Numbered from the stretch's first letter, positions 28,197 through 37,137 are shown. The stretch is DNA of 64,000 nucleotides from Fertoeibacter niger (GCF_009380135.2 NZ_WHUT02000008.1:62001-126000), one strand, 5' to 3'. The notes: generated from the letters alone by a model not told the origin. Program-made: numbers and translations.

Positions 28197-29443
28197 GGCA
28201 GGGCATCCTGTGATGAAAGGGGATGAAGGGTTGCAACCGGCGCGGCGGCGTCGGTGCCATTGATGAAAACCGGGGCAGGGGGGCGGCCACGGCCAGCCAA
28301 TCCATCGGGGCCGGGGGGTGCGCCAGGGCCACCCGCGCCGCCGCGTCCTCCGGGGCTGGGCAGGGCCGATGTGGTCAGCAGATGGCTCTGCGCGGCTGGC
28401 AGCGAGACAAACACCGGCGATCCGATGCCGCCGCGCCCGCCGTTGCCGCCTGCGCCACCGCGCCCCGGCCTGCCGGGCTGGCCATCCTGTCCGCCGGATT
28501 CGGGTGGTGTCAGGCCGGGGGCACCGCGCCCGCCCACACCTGCCACACCGCCGGGGCCACCGGCACCGCCCGCACCGCCATCGCCACCGCGTCCGGCGCT
28601 GACGCAGACATGCAGCGGGCCGCTGCCGGGCAGGAACCGCCCGATGGTGATCTCGGTTGTCTTGCTTGCGCCGCCGGTGCGGCCGCGGCGGCCAGCGCCG
28701 CCATCGCCGCCCGGACCGCCATCGCCGCCGTCACGCAGGGCCAGGGGCGGCAGGTCCAGCGCCTGCGGCCCGAACAGGCCCGGACGCACCCGGCAGTCCT
28801 GCCCCTGCCGGCCTGCGCTGCCCTGCCAGCCAGCGGCTCCGGCAGGCCCGTCAAGCGCGCCCTGAATGCCGGTATCCACCGGATGCGGCGTGGGCAACAC
28901 GGCGATATGCGCAGCCCCTGTCCCGGTCACGCACAGATCGCCAATCAGCAGCGAGGCCACATTGCCCGCCAGCGCGATGCGCGCACCGGGCGCCAGTTCG
29001 GCCCGCAGGATGTTGACCACCAGATAAAGCTCTTCCCGCTCGCCCGTATCCCAGTCATCGGCGCGGGTGGCGGGGGCGAACACCTCACCCGCCGCCAGTT
29101 GCAGCAGGGGGATGGACACAGACTTCACATAGGCCGGAAAATGCGGGGCCATTGCCCGCCGGTCTTCGGGCCGCAGCGGCGCATCGGCAAAGATCGCCGC
29201 CTCGCCCCGGTCATGCACACCTTGCCACAACCGCCGGCGCGCCTGCAAACCGGCAAAGGCGGCACGGCGGGCGGGGCGGTCGGCTGGGTCTGCGCGCACC
29301 AGCAGGACCTTCAGCGTGTCGAAATCCGGCACCCGCAGCAATGCTGACCGGGCTTCACCGCGGTCCAGACTGTGCAGGTCATGGCCGCTGGCCAGAGCCA
29401 GTGCGCGGAAACGTTCCCGCGCACTGGTATCAGCCAAAGGCAT
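28193..29443 (-). CDS. Glycine-rich collagen-like protein, second of pair
   Basis: This 416-residue protein has no signal peptide and about 200 N-terminal residues of unknown fold, then long Gly-x-y and GGx repeats (for example GGDGGPGGDGGAGRRG). A segment near residues 75-105 (VHDR...PEDRRAMAPHFPAYV) matches the upstream protein without gaps (13 of 31 identical), so the two share a domain. The ATG at 29443 is the first in frame after the upstream stop, without a strong ribosome site; a GTG at 29467 is the alternative. A longer frame reaching 30328 is only codon-bias shadow of the upstream gene. It overlaps the SpvB/RHS gene by ATGA, so translation is coupled. Function unknown. Confidence 0.7.
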   Translation of the reverse strand: MPLADTSARERFRALALASGHDLHSLDRGEARSALLRVPDFDTLKVLLVRADPADRPARRAAFAGLQARRRLWQGVHDRGEAAIFADAPLRPEDRRAMAPHFPAYVKSVSIPLLQLAAGEVFAPATRADDWDTGEREELYLVVNILRAELAPGARIALAGNVASLLIGDLCVTGTGAAHIAVLPTPHPVDTGIQGALDGPAGAAGWQGSAGRQGQDCRVRPGLFGPQALDLPPLALRDGGDGGPGGDGGAGRRGRTGGASKTTEITIGRFLPGSGPLHVCVSAGRGGDGGAGGAGGPGGVAGVGGRGAPGLTPPESGGQDGQPGRPGRGGAGGNGGRGGIGSPVFVSLPAAQSHLLTTSALPSPGGRGGAGGPGAPPGPDGLAGRGRPPAPVFINGTDAAAPVATLHPLSSQDALP

Positions 29444-29472
29444 GACCGCCGTGAAAGGGCGGTCCACCGCCG

Positions 29473-30678
29473 TCAGCCCGCTGAAACGGTGACAGTGCCC
29501 GGATTGCCGGAAAAGCTGCCCTGCGCCCCGGCGGTGCCGGGTGTGCCGGGCGTGCCGGGCGTGCCCGCATTGCCAGCCGAGCGGTGCTTGCCGCTGCCCG
29601 ACCCGCCGCTGCCACCCGCGCCGCCCGCCCCCGCATTGCCGCCTGCCCCGCCATTGCCGGGCGGGGCCACCAGCCCGACACTGCCGAACATCGCCGTGCT
29701 GACCCCGCTGGCCAGCACCACGTGGATCGGGTTGCCGTTCACGCCGCTGCCACCCGGGCCGCCCGGGCCGCCGCTGCCACCCGTGCCGCCATTGCCGCCA
29801 TCCGCGCTTTGGGTGCCCTCGCAGCCCGACTGGCAACCGTCGCCGCCGGTGCCGCCATTGCCGCCCGCGCCACCATTGCCGCCTGCGCCCCCAGCGCCGC
29901 CTGCGCCCGACTGGGTTTGCAGCAACAACGGCGTTCCGCTGATCGCGTTGAAGGTAAAGCTGGCCGTCTGGTTCGGCGTGCCGTTGGCACCCGGCTGGCC
30001 CTGACCGCCCTGCGTTCCGGGGCTGCCCACCTGGCCTGCGGTGGGTGTGCGCGCGCCGGTGCAGATGCCCGGGCTTGGCGTGCCCGCATCGCTGCCATTG
30101 CCCCCGTTTGCCGCCGCACCGGGGCTGGTGCCGGGCGTGCCCGTCGCACCCGGATTGCCAAAGATCCCGATGGTGAAATTCGCGCCGCTGCCGCCGCTGG
30201 AATTGTTCACAACCGCCTGCGCCACAAAGGTCACGGCCGTTGCCGTGGCGGTGATGTAGCCGCCCTGGTTGATCGTCAGCGTGCCGATGTTGACCGACAC
30301 CGGCGAGGCCTCGTTCCCCAGATTCCATTCCGAATCAATGGTCTGATCAGCGGCCGAGACCAGCGTGACATTCACCGGAAAGGTGGGTGCGATCATCTGC
30401 GCATCATCGGCGCACAGTGGGCGGTCGCCGTGAAGATAGGCTGCGGCACGCAGGTGAACCGCGTTGATGTCGGCATTCGCCTCGTCCATCATTTCGGGGT
30501 GGTCGGCGGTGTAATGCGCGACCCGCCCGGCGCGCACATCATCGGGGGCGCCGTCATGCATCAGGCTGCGCAATTCCTCCAGTGAGTTCACCTTGCGCGT
30601 GGTTGTGATCGTGTCGCCCTTCTGCAACGCCTCAAGATTGTGGCCGAACAGGGCGGCGCGTGTTTCGAACTGTCCCAT
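29473..30678 (-). CDS. Glycine-rich collagen-like protein, first of pair
   Basis: This 401-residue protein begins at 30678 after a strong GGAGG; an upstream extension to 30810 is unlikely. It has no signal peptide. The first 190 residues are non-repetitive and include ADDAQMIAPTFPVNV, the segment shared with the next protein, then a beta-rich stretch (TLTINQGGYITATATAV). The rest is collagen-like and GGx repeats (GAGGAGGNGGAGGNGGTGG), ending SAG. First gene of the three-gene locus with the SpvB/RHS protein. PE_PGRS-like composition is convergent; mycobacterial relation is not implied. Function unknown. Confidence 0.75.
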   Translation of the reverse strand: MGQFETRAALFGHNLEALQKGDTITTTRKVNSLEELRSLMHDGAPDDVRAGRVAHYTADHPEMMDEANADINAVHLRAAAYLHGDRPLCADDAQMIAPTFPVNVTLVSAADQTIDSEWNLGNEASPVSVNIGTLTINQGGYITATATAVTFVAQAVVNNSSGGSGANFTIGIFGNPGATGTPGTSPGAAANGGNGSDAGTPSPGICTGARTPTAGQVGSPGTQGGQGQPGANGTPNQTASFTFNAISGTPLLLQTQSGAGGAGGAGGNGGAGGNGGTGGDGCQSGCEGTQSADGGNGGTGGSGGPGGPGGSGVNGNPIHVVLASGVSTAMFGSVGLVAPPGNGGAGGNAGAGGAGGSGGSGSGKHRSAGNAGTPGTPGTPGTAGAQGSFSGNPGTVTVSAG

Positions 30679-30735
30679 GAATCCTCCGCGAGATTGAAAC
30701 CGGGGTGATCGGCGCTGCGGAAGCGCAGGCCCTAT

Positions 30736-30748
30736 CAACCTTAGGTTG
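30736..30748. promoter_or_regulatory. 13-bp palindrome in the promoter region of the SpvB/RHS locus
   Basis: CAACCT-T-AGGTTG is a perfect inverted repeat 58 bp before the first collagen-like gene. A minus-strand TATACA at 30752-30747 overlaps its edge and may be a -10. No convincing -35 is seen, so promoter assignment is weak. Confidence 0.35.
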
Positions 30749-30930
30749 TATAGCACGATTCGGGTTGCCCCTACGTCAGTCTGGCGACAACCCAAGCGCG
30801 ATTTTCCCACTCAACCTTCGCGCGATGTCGCGCAGCTTCCGTTTGGTCATGCGCCATGGCGCGCCCAAAGGGCTTGATACTTGCCGCCTGACGATCAAAT
30901 ATCATCCACATGGATGGTATGAGGATGATC

Positions 30931-31359
30931 ATGGCCCAGCCTGCCGCCGCAAGACCTACGAAAGCCGCAACCACACCGGAAACCGAAAAGATCACGATCA
31001 ACCTGGGATTCGTGGATCTGGGCCATATCGAACTGCTGGTGCAGGAAGGATTCTATTCCAACCGCAGCGACTTCATCCGCACTGCGATACGCAACCAGAT
31101 CGACCGGCATGCCGATGTGGTGCGCCAGGCGGTCAGCCGCAAAAGCGTGGCGCTTGGCCTGAGGCTGTTCAGCCGCGCGGATCTGGAGACGGCGCGCGAT
31201 GCGGGCCAGATGCTGGACATACGCGTGCTGGGCCTTGCGATCATCGCCGCAGATGTGACGCCCGAACTTGCACTGACCAGCATCGGGAACATCAGCATCC
31301 TCGGCGGGTTACAAGCCAGCGATGCCGTCAAGACCGCCCTCGCCGACCGGATCACCTGA
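30931..31359 (+). CDS. Ribbon-helix-helix (CopG-like) regulator
   Basis: The 142-residue protein has a ribbon-helix-helix domain at about residues 20-70: a beta strand KITINLGF, then helices separated by a turn before SNRSDFIRTAIRNQI, typical of CopG/ParD-type DNA binders. The C-terminal half is unfamiliar, hydrophobic and beta-rich. The start at 30931 follows GAGG spaced 6 bp; other ATGs at 30910, 30919 and 30925 are worse. It is 38 bp before a PHB-depolymerase-like gene in the same direction and divergent from the SpvB/RHS locus, so it could regulate either. No toxin partner is seen. Confidence 0.75.
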   Translation: MAQPAAARPTKAATTPETEKITINLGFVDLGHIELLVQEGFYSNRSDFIRTAIRNQIDRHADVVRQAVSRKSVALGLRLFSRADLETARDAGQMLDIRVLGLAIIAADVTPELALTSIGNISILGGLQASDAVKTALADRIT

Positions 31360-31397
31360 CCAGTCGGGCACCCCAGACCCTTTCAAGAAAGAAGAAA

Positions 31398-32564
31398 ATG
31401 ACACAGCGTTTGACGCCCGGAATGGCCGAAGCCACCCGTCTGACCCGCGCCGGAAAACTGGCCGAGGCGACGGCGCTGATCCAGCAACTGCTGCGCCCAT
31501 CTGCCCCTGTCGTGGCGGATCACGTCGCGGCTGATCCCGCGAACGATGCGGCCATAGAGGGCGAATTCGTGCGCCTGGACGTAGCCACCCCACCGTCGCC
31601 CGAGGCCCAGCCAACGGCCCAGCCCCGCAGCCGCCTGCGCGAAACCATGCGGCGGATTGCGGCAGGCGGAATGCCGGCCGCGCGCAAGACCGCCGCACCT
31701 GCACCGGGTGTCCTGCCTCATGGCGCCGCGTTCCGGTCCGAGGTTCTGGCCGATGCCGGTGGGCCGCGCGACTACCGCATCTACATCCCCGCCAGTGCGA
31801 GGGGAAAGCGTGACCTGCCGCTTGTCGTGATGCTGCACGGCTGCACCCAGACCCCCGAGGATTTTGCCACCGGCACCGGCATGAATGCGCTGGCCGAGGA
31901 ATTCGGCTGTCTGATCGCCTATCCGGCACAGCCCGGGGCCGCCAATGCCAACAAATGCTGGAACTGGTTCCGCCCCGAGGATCAGGGCCGCGACAAGGGC
32001 GAGCCTGCCAGTCTGGCGGCCGTCACCCGCCGCATCCTGCACGACCATCCGGTTGATCCGGGCCGGGTCTATGTGGCGGGTCTGTCGGCGGGCGGTGCAG
32101 CGGCGCTGATCATGGCCGATGCCTACCCCGAGATTTTTGCCGCCGTGGGTGTGCATTCCGGCCTGCCGCTGGGGGCCGCGCATGACATCCCTTCGGCCTT
32201 CATGGCGATGCGAAACGGTGCTGCGGGCGATCGTCTGGCACGGCCGAAACCCGTGATCTTGTTTCACGGCGATGCCGATGCCACCGTGCATCCGCGCAAC
32301 GCCCGGTCGATTGTGGCGCGCAGCCTGGCGGCGCTGCCCGCTTTGCACGCCCAAACCGAACAGGGCCGCAGCCCCGGTGGGCGGGCCTATACCCGCCACC
32401 GCCATTGCACCGCAGATGGCGTATCGTATTGCGAATACTGGGATCTGGGTGGGGCGGGCCATGCCTGGGCCGGGGGTCATGCCGCAGGCAGCCATACCGA
32501 CCCAAGCGGTCCTGCCGCATCCCGCGCGATGCTGGAGTTCTTTTTGCAACACCGGGCTGAATGA
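31398..32564 (+). CDS. PHB-depolymerase family esterase without signal peptide
   Basis: The 388-residue protein has an alpha/beta-hydrolase core starting near residue 110, with HGCTQ oxyanion loop (147-151), nucleophile S230 in GLSAGG, an aspartate in HGDAD near 292-294 and H355 in GAGHAWAGG. These match the extracellular PHB-depolymerase/feruloyl-esterase (Esterase_phd) family. There is no signal peptide; instead about 100 helical, alanine-rich residues precede the core. It may act inside the cell or use another export route. The start at 31398 follows AAGAAAGAAGAAA, chosen over a longer frame back to 30705 that crosses the RHH gene. Confidence 0.82.
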   Translation: MTQRLTPGMAEATRLTRAGKLAEATALIQQLLRPSAPVVADHVAADPANDAAIEGEFVRLDVATPPSPEAQPTAQPRSRLRETMRRIAAGGMPAARKTAAPAPGVLPHGAAFRSEVLADAGGPRDYRIYIPASARGKRDLPLVVMLHGCTQTPEDFATGTGMNALAEEFGCLIAYPAQPGAANANKCWNWFRPEDQGRDKGEPASLAAVTRRILHDHPVDPGRVYVAGLSAGGAAALIMADAYPEIFAAVGVHSGLPLGAAHDIPSAFMAMRNGAAGDRLARPKPVILFHGDADATVHPRNARSIVARSLAALPALHAQTEQGRSPGGRAYTRHRHCTADGVSYCEYWDLGGAGHAWAGGHAAGSHTDPSGPAASRAMLEFFLQHRAE

Positions 32565-32897
32565 AGGCTTGCGGCAGCTGAAATTCTGTGAGGGATGCGG
32601 GGATGCAGTTCCATGCCCCGCGCGGCGACGCACAGAAACAGCAAAAGCTGCCGGCTTTCCGGGCATCCGGGCCAAGCCGGTTCCGACCGGCAGGCCCCTG
32701 CACAGCGGCGCGCACCATGCCTTGCCGTCTTGTGCCGATGTCGTTGCCAGTGGGCGCTGACCTTTCCTCTGGCCCTTGCAACCGGTGTAGCGATGCAATG
32801 CTGCGGTGCCCCGATCCGGGGGCTGCGCTGCGCGAACGTCGCGACATCGGCACCCGCGAGTCACCCGGCGCATGGCTGCCCGCGCCTGCCGCAAACC
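32565..32897. other. 333-bp intergenic region with no clear feature
   Basis: This gap lies between the convergent esterase and MocR genes. Open frames across it are short, overlapping and lack ribosome sites. I see no strong terminator hairpin, repeat or promoter. Confidence 0.5.
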
Positions 32898-34271
32898 TCA
32901 GCCCAGCCAGACCTCGCCGTTCAGCGTGTTAGCCAGAAATGACAGGCCGGTGCGCAAGCCTTCGCGGCTGATCGACCCGCCAAGGCAGACGCGCACATGT
33001 TCATCCGGCGGGCCAAGCACGGTAAAGGCATCGGACGGCATGATGCCGATGCCGTGGCCGTTCATGCGGCCCATCAGCTCGGCCCGGCTGACGCCATCGG
33101 GCAGGCCCAGCCAGATGTTGAACGCATGGCTGTCGGCACCAAAGCCAAACCCGTGCAACACCTCGGCGGCAATGGCCTGCCGGGCCGCACTTTCAGCCCG
33201 GATGAAGCGGCAGATGCGGTCTGCCGTGCCATCCTCGATCCAGCGCGTCACCAGCGCCATCGACAGGGTCGGGGCCATGACATTCGTGACCCGCAGCATC
33301 TGTGCCAGCTGATAGGCGGCCCGGCTGTCGGGCGCGATGGTGAAGGCCAGCCGCAGCCCGGCCCCGATGCATTTGGCCAGACCGCCGATATGCCAGGTCA
33401 GTTCCGGCGCCAGCGTGGCAAAAGGGGCGGGGGCCCCGGGCTGGATGAAGCCATAAGCGTCATCCTCGACCAGCGGAAGGCCGTGGCGCAGCAGGATCTC
33501 GGCTATCTCCATCCGGCGCGGGGCGGGGATGGTCAGCGTAGTGGGGTTTTGCAGCGTGGGATTCAGATACAGCGCCTTGGGGCCATGGCTGCGTATCGCG
33601 GCTGACAGGGCGTCGGGCAGGATGCCATGGGCATCCATCGGAAGGCCGATCAGCGTCAGCCCCGCGCGCGCAGCGATGGACCGCAGGCCGGGATAAGTGA
33701 TCCCTTCGCACAGAATGGCATCCCCCGGGCTGGCCAGAATGCCGAACACCGCCGTCATCGTGGCATGCGCGCCGGGCGTCACCGCGATCCGGTCAAGGTT
33801 GGGCACCATGCCACGCATCGACAGCCATGACAGCGCCGCCGAACGGTCCATGTCCGACCCGGTGGTGGATTGATAGCGCAAGAGCGGCACCAGATTGGCC
33901 GCCACCGTATCCAGCCCGGCCCGCATGGCCGCCAGCAGCGCCGGGTCATCCGGCTCGGGCGGCAGGTTCATCGACAGATCCTGTTCGCGCGCGCGGCGGG
34001 GGTCGGCGGTGGGGCCATCCTGCGCGGGACGGGCGCGCACGAATGTGCCACGGCCCACATGGCTTTCCACCAGCCCGCGCGACTGCGCCTCGGTATAGGC
34101 GCGGCTGATCGTAGTGAAATCCAGATCCAGCACCTCGGCCAGGCGACGCTGCGGAGGCAACCGGTCGCCCGGCGACAGGATGCCACTGTCGGCATCCCGC
34201 TCGATCGCATCGGCGATTTCCAGATAGCGCGGCTTGCCGCTTTTGCCGAAGATGGGCACCCAGGTTTTCAT
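32898..34271 (-). CDS. MocR-family regulator (GntR winged helix fused to aminotransferase fold)
   Basis: The 457-residue protein has an N-terminal GntR winged helix (PGDRLPPQRRLAEVL, residues 34-48) and a C-terminal fold-type I aminotransferase domain. The expected PLP lysine is K300 in GGLAKCIGAGLR. MocR proteins bind PLP as a sensor and usually control divergent genes. The start at 34271 follows GGAG with 7-bp spacing. It is divergent from nitB across 261 bp that hold two palindromes, so it is the best candidate regulator of the Nit1C operon. Confidence 0.85.
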   Translation of the reverse strand: MKTWVPIFGKSGKPRYLEIADAIERDADSGILSPGDRLPPQRRLAEVLDLDFTTISRAYTEAQSRGLVESHVGRGTFVRARPAQDGPTADPRRAREQDLSMNLPPEPDDPALLAAMRAGLDTVAANLVPLLRYQSTTGSDMDRSAALSWLSMRGMVPNLDRIAVTPGAHATMTAVFGILASPGDAILCEGITYPGLRSIAARAGLTLIGLPMDAHGILPDALSAAIRSHGPKALYLNPTLQNPTTLTIPAPRRMEIAEILLRHGLPLVEDDAYGFIQPGAPAPFATLAPELTWHIGGLAKCIGAGLRLAFTIAPDSRAAYQLAQMLRVTNVMAPTLSMALVTRWIEDGTADRICRFIRAESAARQAIAAEVLHGFGFGADSHAFNIWLGLPDGVSRAELMGRMNGHGIGIMPSDAFTVLGPPDEHVRVCLGGSISREGLRTGLSFLANTLNGEVWLG

Positions 34272-34460
34272 GTTTGGCTCCGGCATTCTGCGCATTGATG
34301 GTATTTGTATGCATCCGCGGCGGGAAGGCAAATGGCAAGCCGATTCTGGCCGTTCTTTCCGTGACAACTCGCGAACCGCCCGAAATCGTCCCGCAAAATC
34401 GGTTTTCTCGTATGAATTTGCGGCAGCATCTGCTCGGCCGAAGGTTTATTGTATGGATAA

Positions 34461-34485
34461 TTGATTCAATAGTTGATTGCATCAA
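34461..34485. promoter_or_regulatory. Two palindromes before the nit operon (TTGATTCAA and TTGATTGCATCAA)
   Basis: TTGATTCAA (34461-34469) and TTGAT-TGC-ATCAA (34473-34485) lie between mocR and nitB, about 50-70 bp before nitB. The second is one base shorter than a perfect palindrome before the DUF983 gene (41031-41048). Candidate operator for MocR or another regulator. Confidence 0.45.
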
Positions 34486-34532
34486 TGCCGCGTCCAGTCT
34501 GGCCTGACAGCGACCGTCAACAGGAGAGACAG

Positions 34533-35015
34533 ATGCCCGCAGTCACCAAGGAAGCCCACAAGCCCGGCGACTATTTTGTCGACTATGAAAGCAAGGTCTT
34601 TGAAGATGTAAAGGCCGACCCCGGCGACAAGGCGCTTGTCACCTTTCACACCATGGCGTTTGAAGGGTCTATCGGGCTGGTGAACATCCTGAACGCCATC
34701 CGCCTGAACAAGAAGGGCTTTGAAACCTCGATCCTGCTGTATGGGCCGGGCGTTCTGCTGGGCGTGCAGCGCGGCTTTCCCAGGATCGGCGACGAAGCCT
34801 TTCCCGGCCACCAGAATTTCAACAAGAACCTTGAACGCTTCATGGCCGAGGGTGGCAAGGTCTATGCCTGCCGCTTTGCCTTGCAGGCGCTTTATGGCTC
34901 GGGCGAGCCCGCGCTGATCCCGGGCATCACACCGATCATGCCGCAGGACGTGCTGGATTGCATCCTGCTGCACAAAAAGGCCAACGCCGTGATCATCGAC
35001 ACCTGGACGGTCTGA
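34533..35015 (+). CDS. nitB: Nit1C cluster protein, MSMEG_0572/Sll0783 family (NitB)
   Basis: The 160-residue protein matches the MSMEG_0572/Sll0783 family, a nitrogen-starvation-linked protein with a DsrE-like alpha/beta look ([26 protein letters not shown]). No function is established. It is the first gene of a Nit1C operon (nitBCDEFGH), which in Pseudomonas is required for growth on cyanide. AGGAGA precedes the ATG. A hairpin lies in the 63-bp gap before nitC, the only sizable gap in the operon. Confidence 0.8.
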   Translation: MPAVTKEAHKPGDYFVDYESKVFEDVKADPGDKALVTFHTMAFEGSIGLVNILNAIRLNKKGFETSILLYGPGVLLGVQRGFPRIGDEAFPGHQNFNKNLERFMAEGGKVYACRFALQALYGSGEPALIPGITPIMPQDVLDCILLHKKANAVIIDTWTV

Positions 35016-35023
35016 CACCGGAC

Positions 35024-35042
35024 GGCCCGCCACGAGCGGGCC
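35024..35042 (+). promoter_or_regulatory. Hairpin between nitB and nitC
   Basis: GGCCCGC and GCGGGCC, perfect seven-base arms with loop CACGA, lie 9 bp after nitB. No T-run follows, so an mRNA-processing or attenuation element is more likely than a full terminator. Confidence 0.4.
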
Positions 35043-35078
35043 ATACCCGACCTCAGGATGCTGACCAAAGGACGCCCC

Positions 35079-36050
35079 ATGCCGCCGAAACCCGTCATCC
35101 GCGCCGCCGCCGTGCAGATCGCGCCCGACCTGACCTCGCGCGCGGGCACCATGCAAAAGGTGCTGAACGCCATCGCCGATGCCGCCGGCAAGGGCGCGGA
35201 TTTTATCGTGTTTCCCGAAACCTTTGTGCCTTACTACCCCTATTTCAGCTTTGTGCTGCCGCCCGTTCTGCAAGGCCCCGAGCATCTGCGGCTTTATGAC
35301 GAGGCGGTGGTTGTGCCCTCGGATGAGACCCGCGCGGTGGCCGGGGCGGCGCGCAAGCATGGCATGGTGGTGGTGCTGGGCGTGAACGAGCGTGACCACG
35401 GCTCGCTTTACAACACGCAGCTGATATTTGATGCCGATGGCACGCTGGCGCTGAAACGGCGCAAGATCACGCCCACCTATCATGAGCGGATGATCTGGGG
35501 GCAGGGTGACGGCGCTGGCCTGAAGGTGGTCGATACCGCCGTGGGCCGCGTTGGTGCGCTGGCCTGCTGGGAACATTACAACCCGCTGGCCCGCTATTCC
35601 CTGATGGCGCAGCACGAGGAGATTCACGCGGCACATTTCCCTGGCTCCCTGGTGGGCCCGGTCTTTGGCGAACAGATCGAGGTGACGATGCGGCATCACG
35701 CGCTGGAGGCGGGCTGTTTCGTGGTCAATGCGACCGGCTGGCTGACCGAAGACCAGATCGCCAGCATCCACCCCGACCCCAAACTGCAAAAGGGCCTGCG
35801 CGACGGCTGCATGACCTGCATCATCACGCCCGAGGGCCGCCATGCCGTGCCGCCGCTGACCAATGGTGAAGGCATATTGATCGCCGATCTGGACATGAAG
35901 CTGATCACCAAACGCAAGCGGATGATGGACAGCGTTGGCCATTATGCCCGACCCGAACTGCTGCGCCTGCTGCACGATGCCCGCCCCGCCAGCCCGCGCG
36001 ACGAACTGGCTGCCGCAACCCCCGCCTTCGAGGAGCCTTCCGATGCTTGA
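35079..36050 (+). CDS. nitC: Nit6803-type nitrilase (NitC)
   Basis: The 323-residue protein has the nitrilase catalytic set: E47 in [13 protein letters not shown]129 in RRKITPT and C163 in ACWEHYNPL. These hydrolyse nitriles to the acid and ammonia; the Nit6803 subgroup is always in Nit1C clusters. The start at 35079 follows AAAGGA and is preferred to the ATG at 35058. Its end overlaps the next gene by 8 bp. The natural nitrile is unknown; cyanide-derived nitriles have been proposed from the Pseudomonas work. Confidence 0.88.
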   Translation: MPPKPVIRAAAVQIAPDLTSRAGTMQKVLNAIADAAGKGADFIVFPETFVPYYPYFSFVLPPVLQGPEHLRLYDEAVVVPSDETRAVAGAARKHGMVVVLGVNERDHGSLYNTQLIFDADGTLALKRRKITPTYHERMIWGQGDGAGLKVVDTAVGRVGALACWEHYNPLARYSLMAQHEEIHAAHFPGSLVGPVFGEQIEVTMRHHALEAGCFVVNATGWLTEDQIASIHPDPKLQKGLRDGCMTCIITPEGRHAVPPLTNGEGILIADLDMKLITKRKRMMDSVGHYARPELLRLLHDARPASPRDELAAATPAFEEPSDA

Positions 36051-37137
36051 AGCCGATCTGATCAACGAATTGCAGACCAAGGGCGCGCGCCTGATGGACC
36101 CGGGCGCAGGTGTTGAAAGCCGCCGGGGCGGGGCAGGCCCTTCGGATCACAAGGCGATGACGCTGGGCAGCCAGACGGTGATGGTGCCGGTGCATACCGC
36201 GCCCGCCTTTCAAAGCCCCTATGTGATCGACGCGACCAAGGGCGAGGCGCGGGTGCTGCGCGAGGGCACCGAGGTGGGCCGCATCAGCTTTCCGCCACGG
36301 CCACGGTTCTATGACCTGACCACCGCCGATGGCATTCCCTATTCCAAGATCGCCGTGCTGCATGCCCGCGACGTGCTGGCGACCACGGTGCTGCAAACCT
36401 GCATCCGCTATGAATCGCGCAAGAAAACCTGCCAGTTCTGCGCCATCGGCCAAAGCCTTGCCGCAGGCCGCACCATCGCCCACAAGACGCCCGCGCAACT
36501 GGCCGAAGTGGCCAAGGCCGCGGTCGAGTTGGACGGGGTAAAGCATATGGTGCTGACCACCGGCACCCCGCGCGGCGCCGACCGGGGCGCGCAGGTGCTG
36601 GCGGATTCGGCCCGCGGCATCAAGGCGGCGGTCGATCTGCCGATCCAGGCGCAGTGCGAACCGCCCGAGGATGACATCTGGTATCAGCGCATGGCCGAGG
36701 CCGGGGTGGATGCGCTGGGAATGCATCTGGAGGCGGTGACGCCCGAGGTGCGGGCCCGCATCATGCCCGGCAAAGCCTCGGTGCCGATCAGCAAATATTT
36801 CAGCGGGTTCGAGGCGGCAGTGCGGGTTTTCGGGCGGGGGCAGGTGTCAACCTACATCCTTGCGGGGCTGGGCGACACGGCCGAGTCGATCCTGTCGATG
36901 TCGGAAAAGCTGGTGGCGATGGGGGTTTACCCCTTTGTCGTGCCCTTTGTGCCGATCTCGGGCACGCCACTGGAAAGCCACCCCGCGCCCACGTCTGATT
37001 TCATGGCCTCGATCCTGTCACCGCTGTCGCGGATGGTGCTTGAGGGGGGCATGAAGGCGGCAGACATCAAGGCGGGCTGCGGCAAGTGCGGGGCCTGTTC
37101 GGCCCTGTCCACCTATGAAAAGCTGAGGCTGGCATGA
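36043..37137 (+). CDS. nitD: Radical SAM protein, MSMEG_0568 family (NitD)
   Basis: The 364-residue protein has a radical SAM barrel whose cluster cysteines appear as C120-X9-C130-X2-C133 rather than the usual CX3CX2C. A C-terminal C346-X2-C349-X2-C352 could bind a second Fe-S cluster. GAGGAG at 36029-36034 sets the start, inside the end of nitC. It belongs to the MSMEG_0568 family, always in Nit1C operons. A SAM-dependent C-C or C-N rearrangement is expected but its substrate is unknown. Confidence 0.85.
   Translation: MLEADLINELQTKGARLMDPGAGVESRRGGAGPSDHKAMTLGSQTVMVPVHTAPAFQSPYVIDATKGEARVLREGTEVGRISFPPRPRFYDLTTADGIPYSKIAVLHARDVLATTVLQTCIRYESRKKTCQFCAIGQSLAAGRTIAHKTPAQLAEVAKAAVELDGVKHMVLTTGTPRGADRGAQVLADSARGIKAAVDLPIQAQCEPPEDDIWYQRMAEAGVDALGMHLEAVTPEVRARIMPGKASVPISKYFSGFEAAVRVFGRGQVSTYILAGLGDTAESILSMSEKLVAMGVYPFVVPFVPISGTPLESHPAPTSDFMASILSPLSRMVLEGGMKAADIKAGCGKCGACSALSTYEKLRLA

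Noticed and set aside
29473-30160. Glycine-rich DNA repeats as a possible CRISPR or satellite array
   Set aside because: Repeats are imperfect, codon-phased and code Gly-x-y; there are no regular spacers.
28193-30328. A 711-codon open frame covering both glycine-rich genes on the minus strand
   Set aside because: Its first 295 codons run in a shifted frame through the upstream collagen-like gene and give low-complexity Arg/Gly/Gln-rich residues. The real gene starts near 29443.
30705-31397. Upstream extension of the esterase frame
   Set aside because: It crosses the RHH gene in another frame and lacks a ribosome site; AAGAAAGAAGAAA fits the start at 31398.
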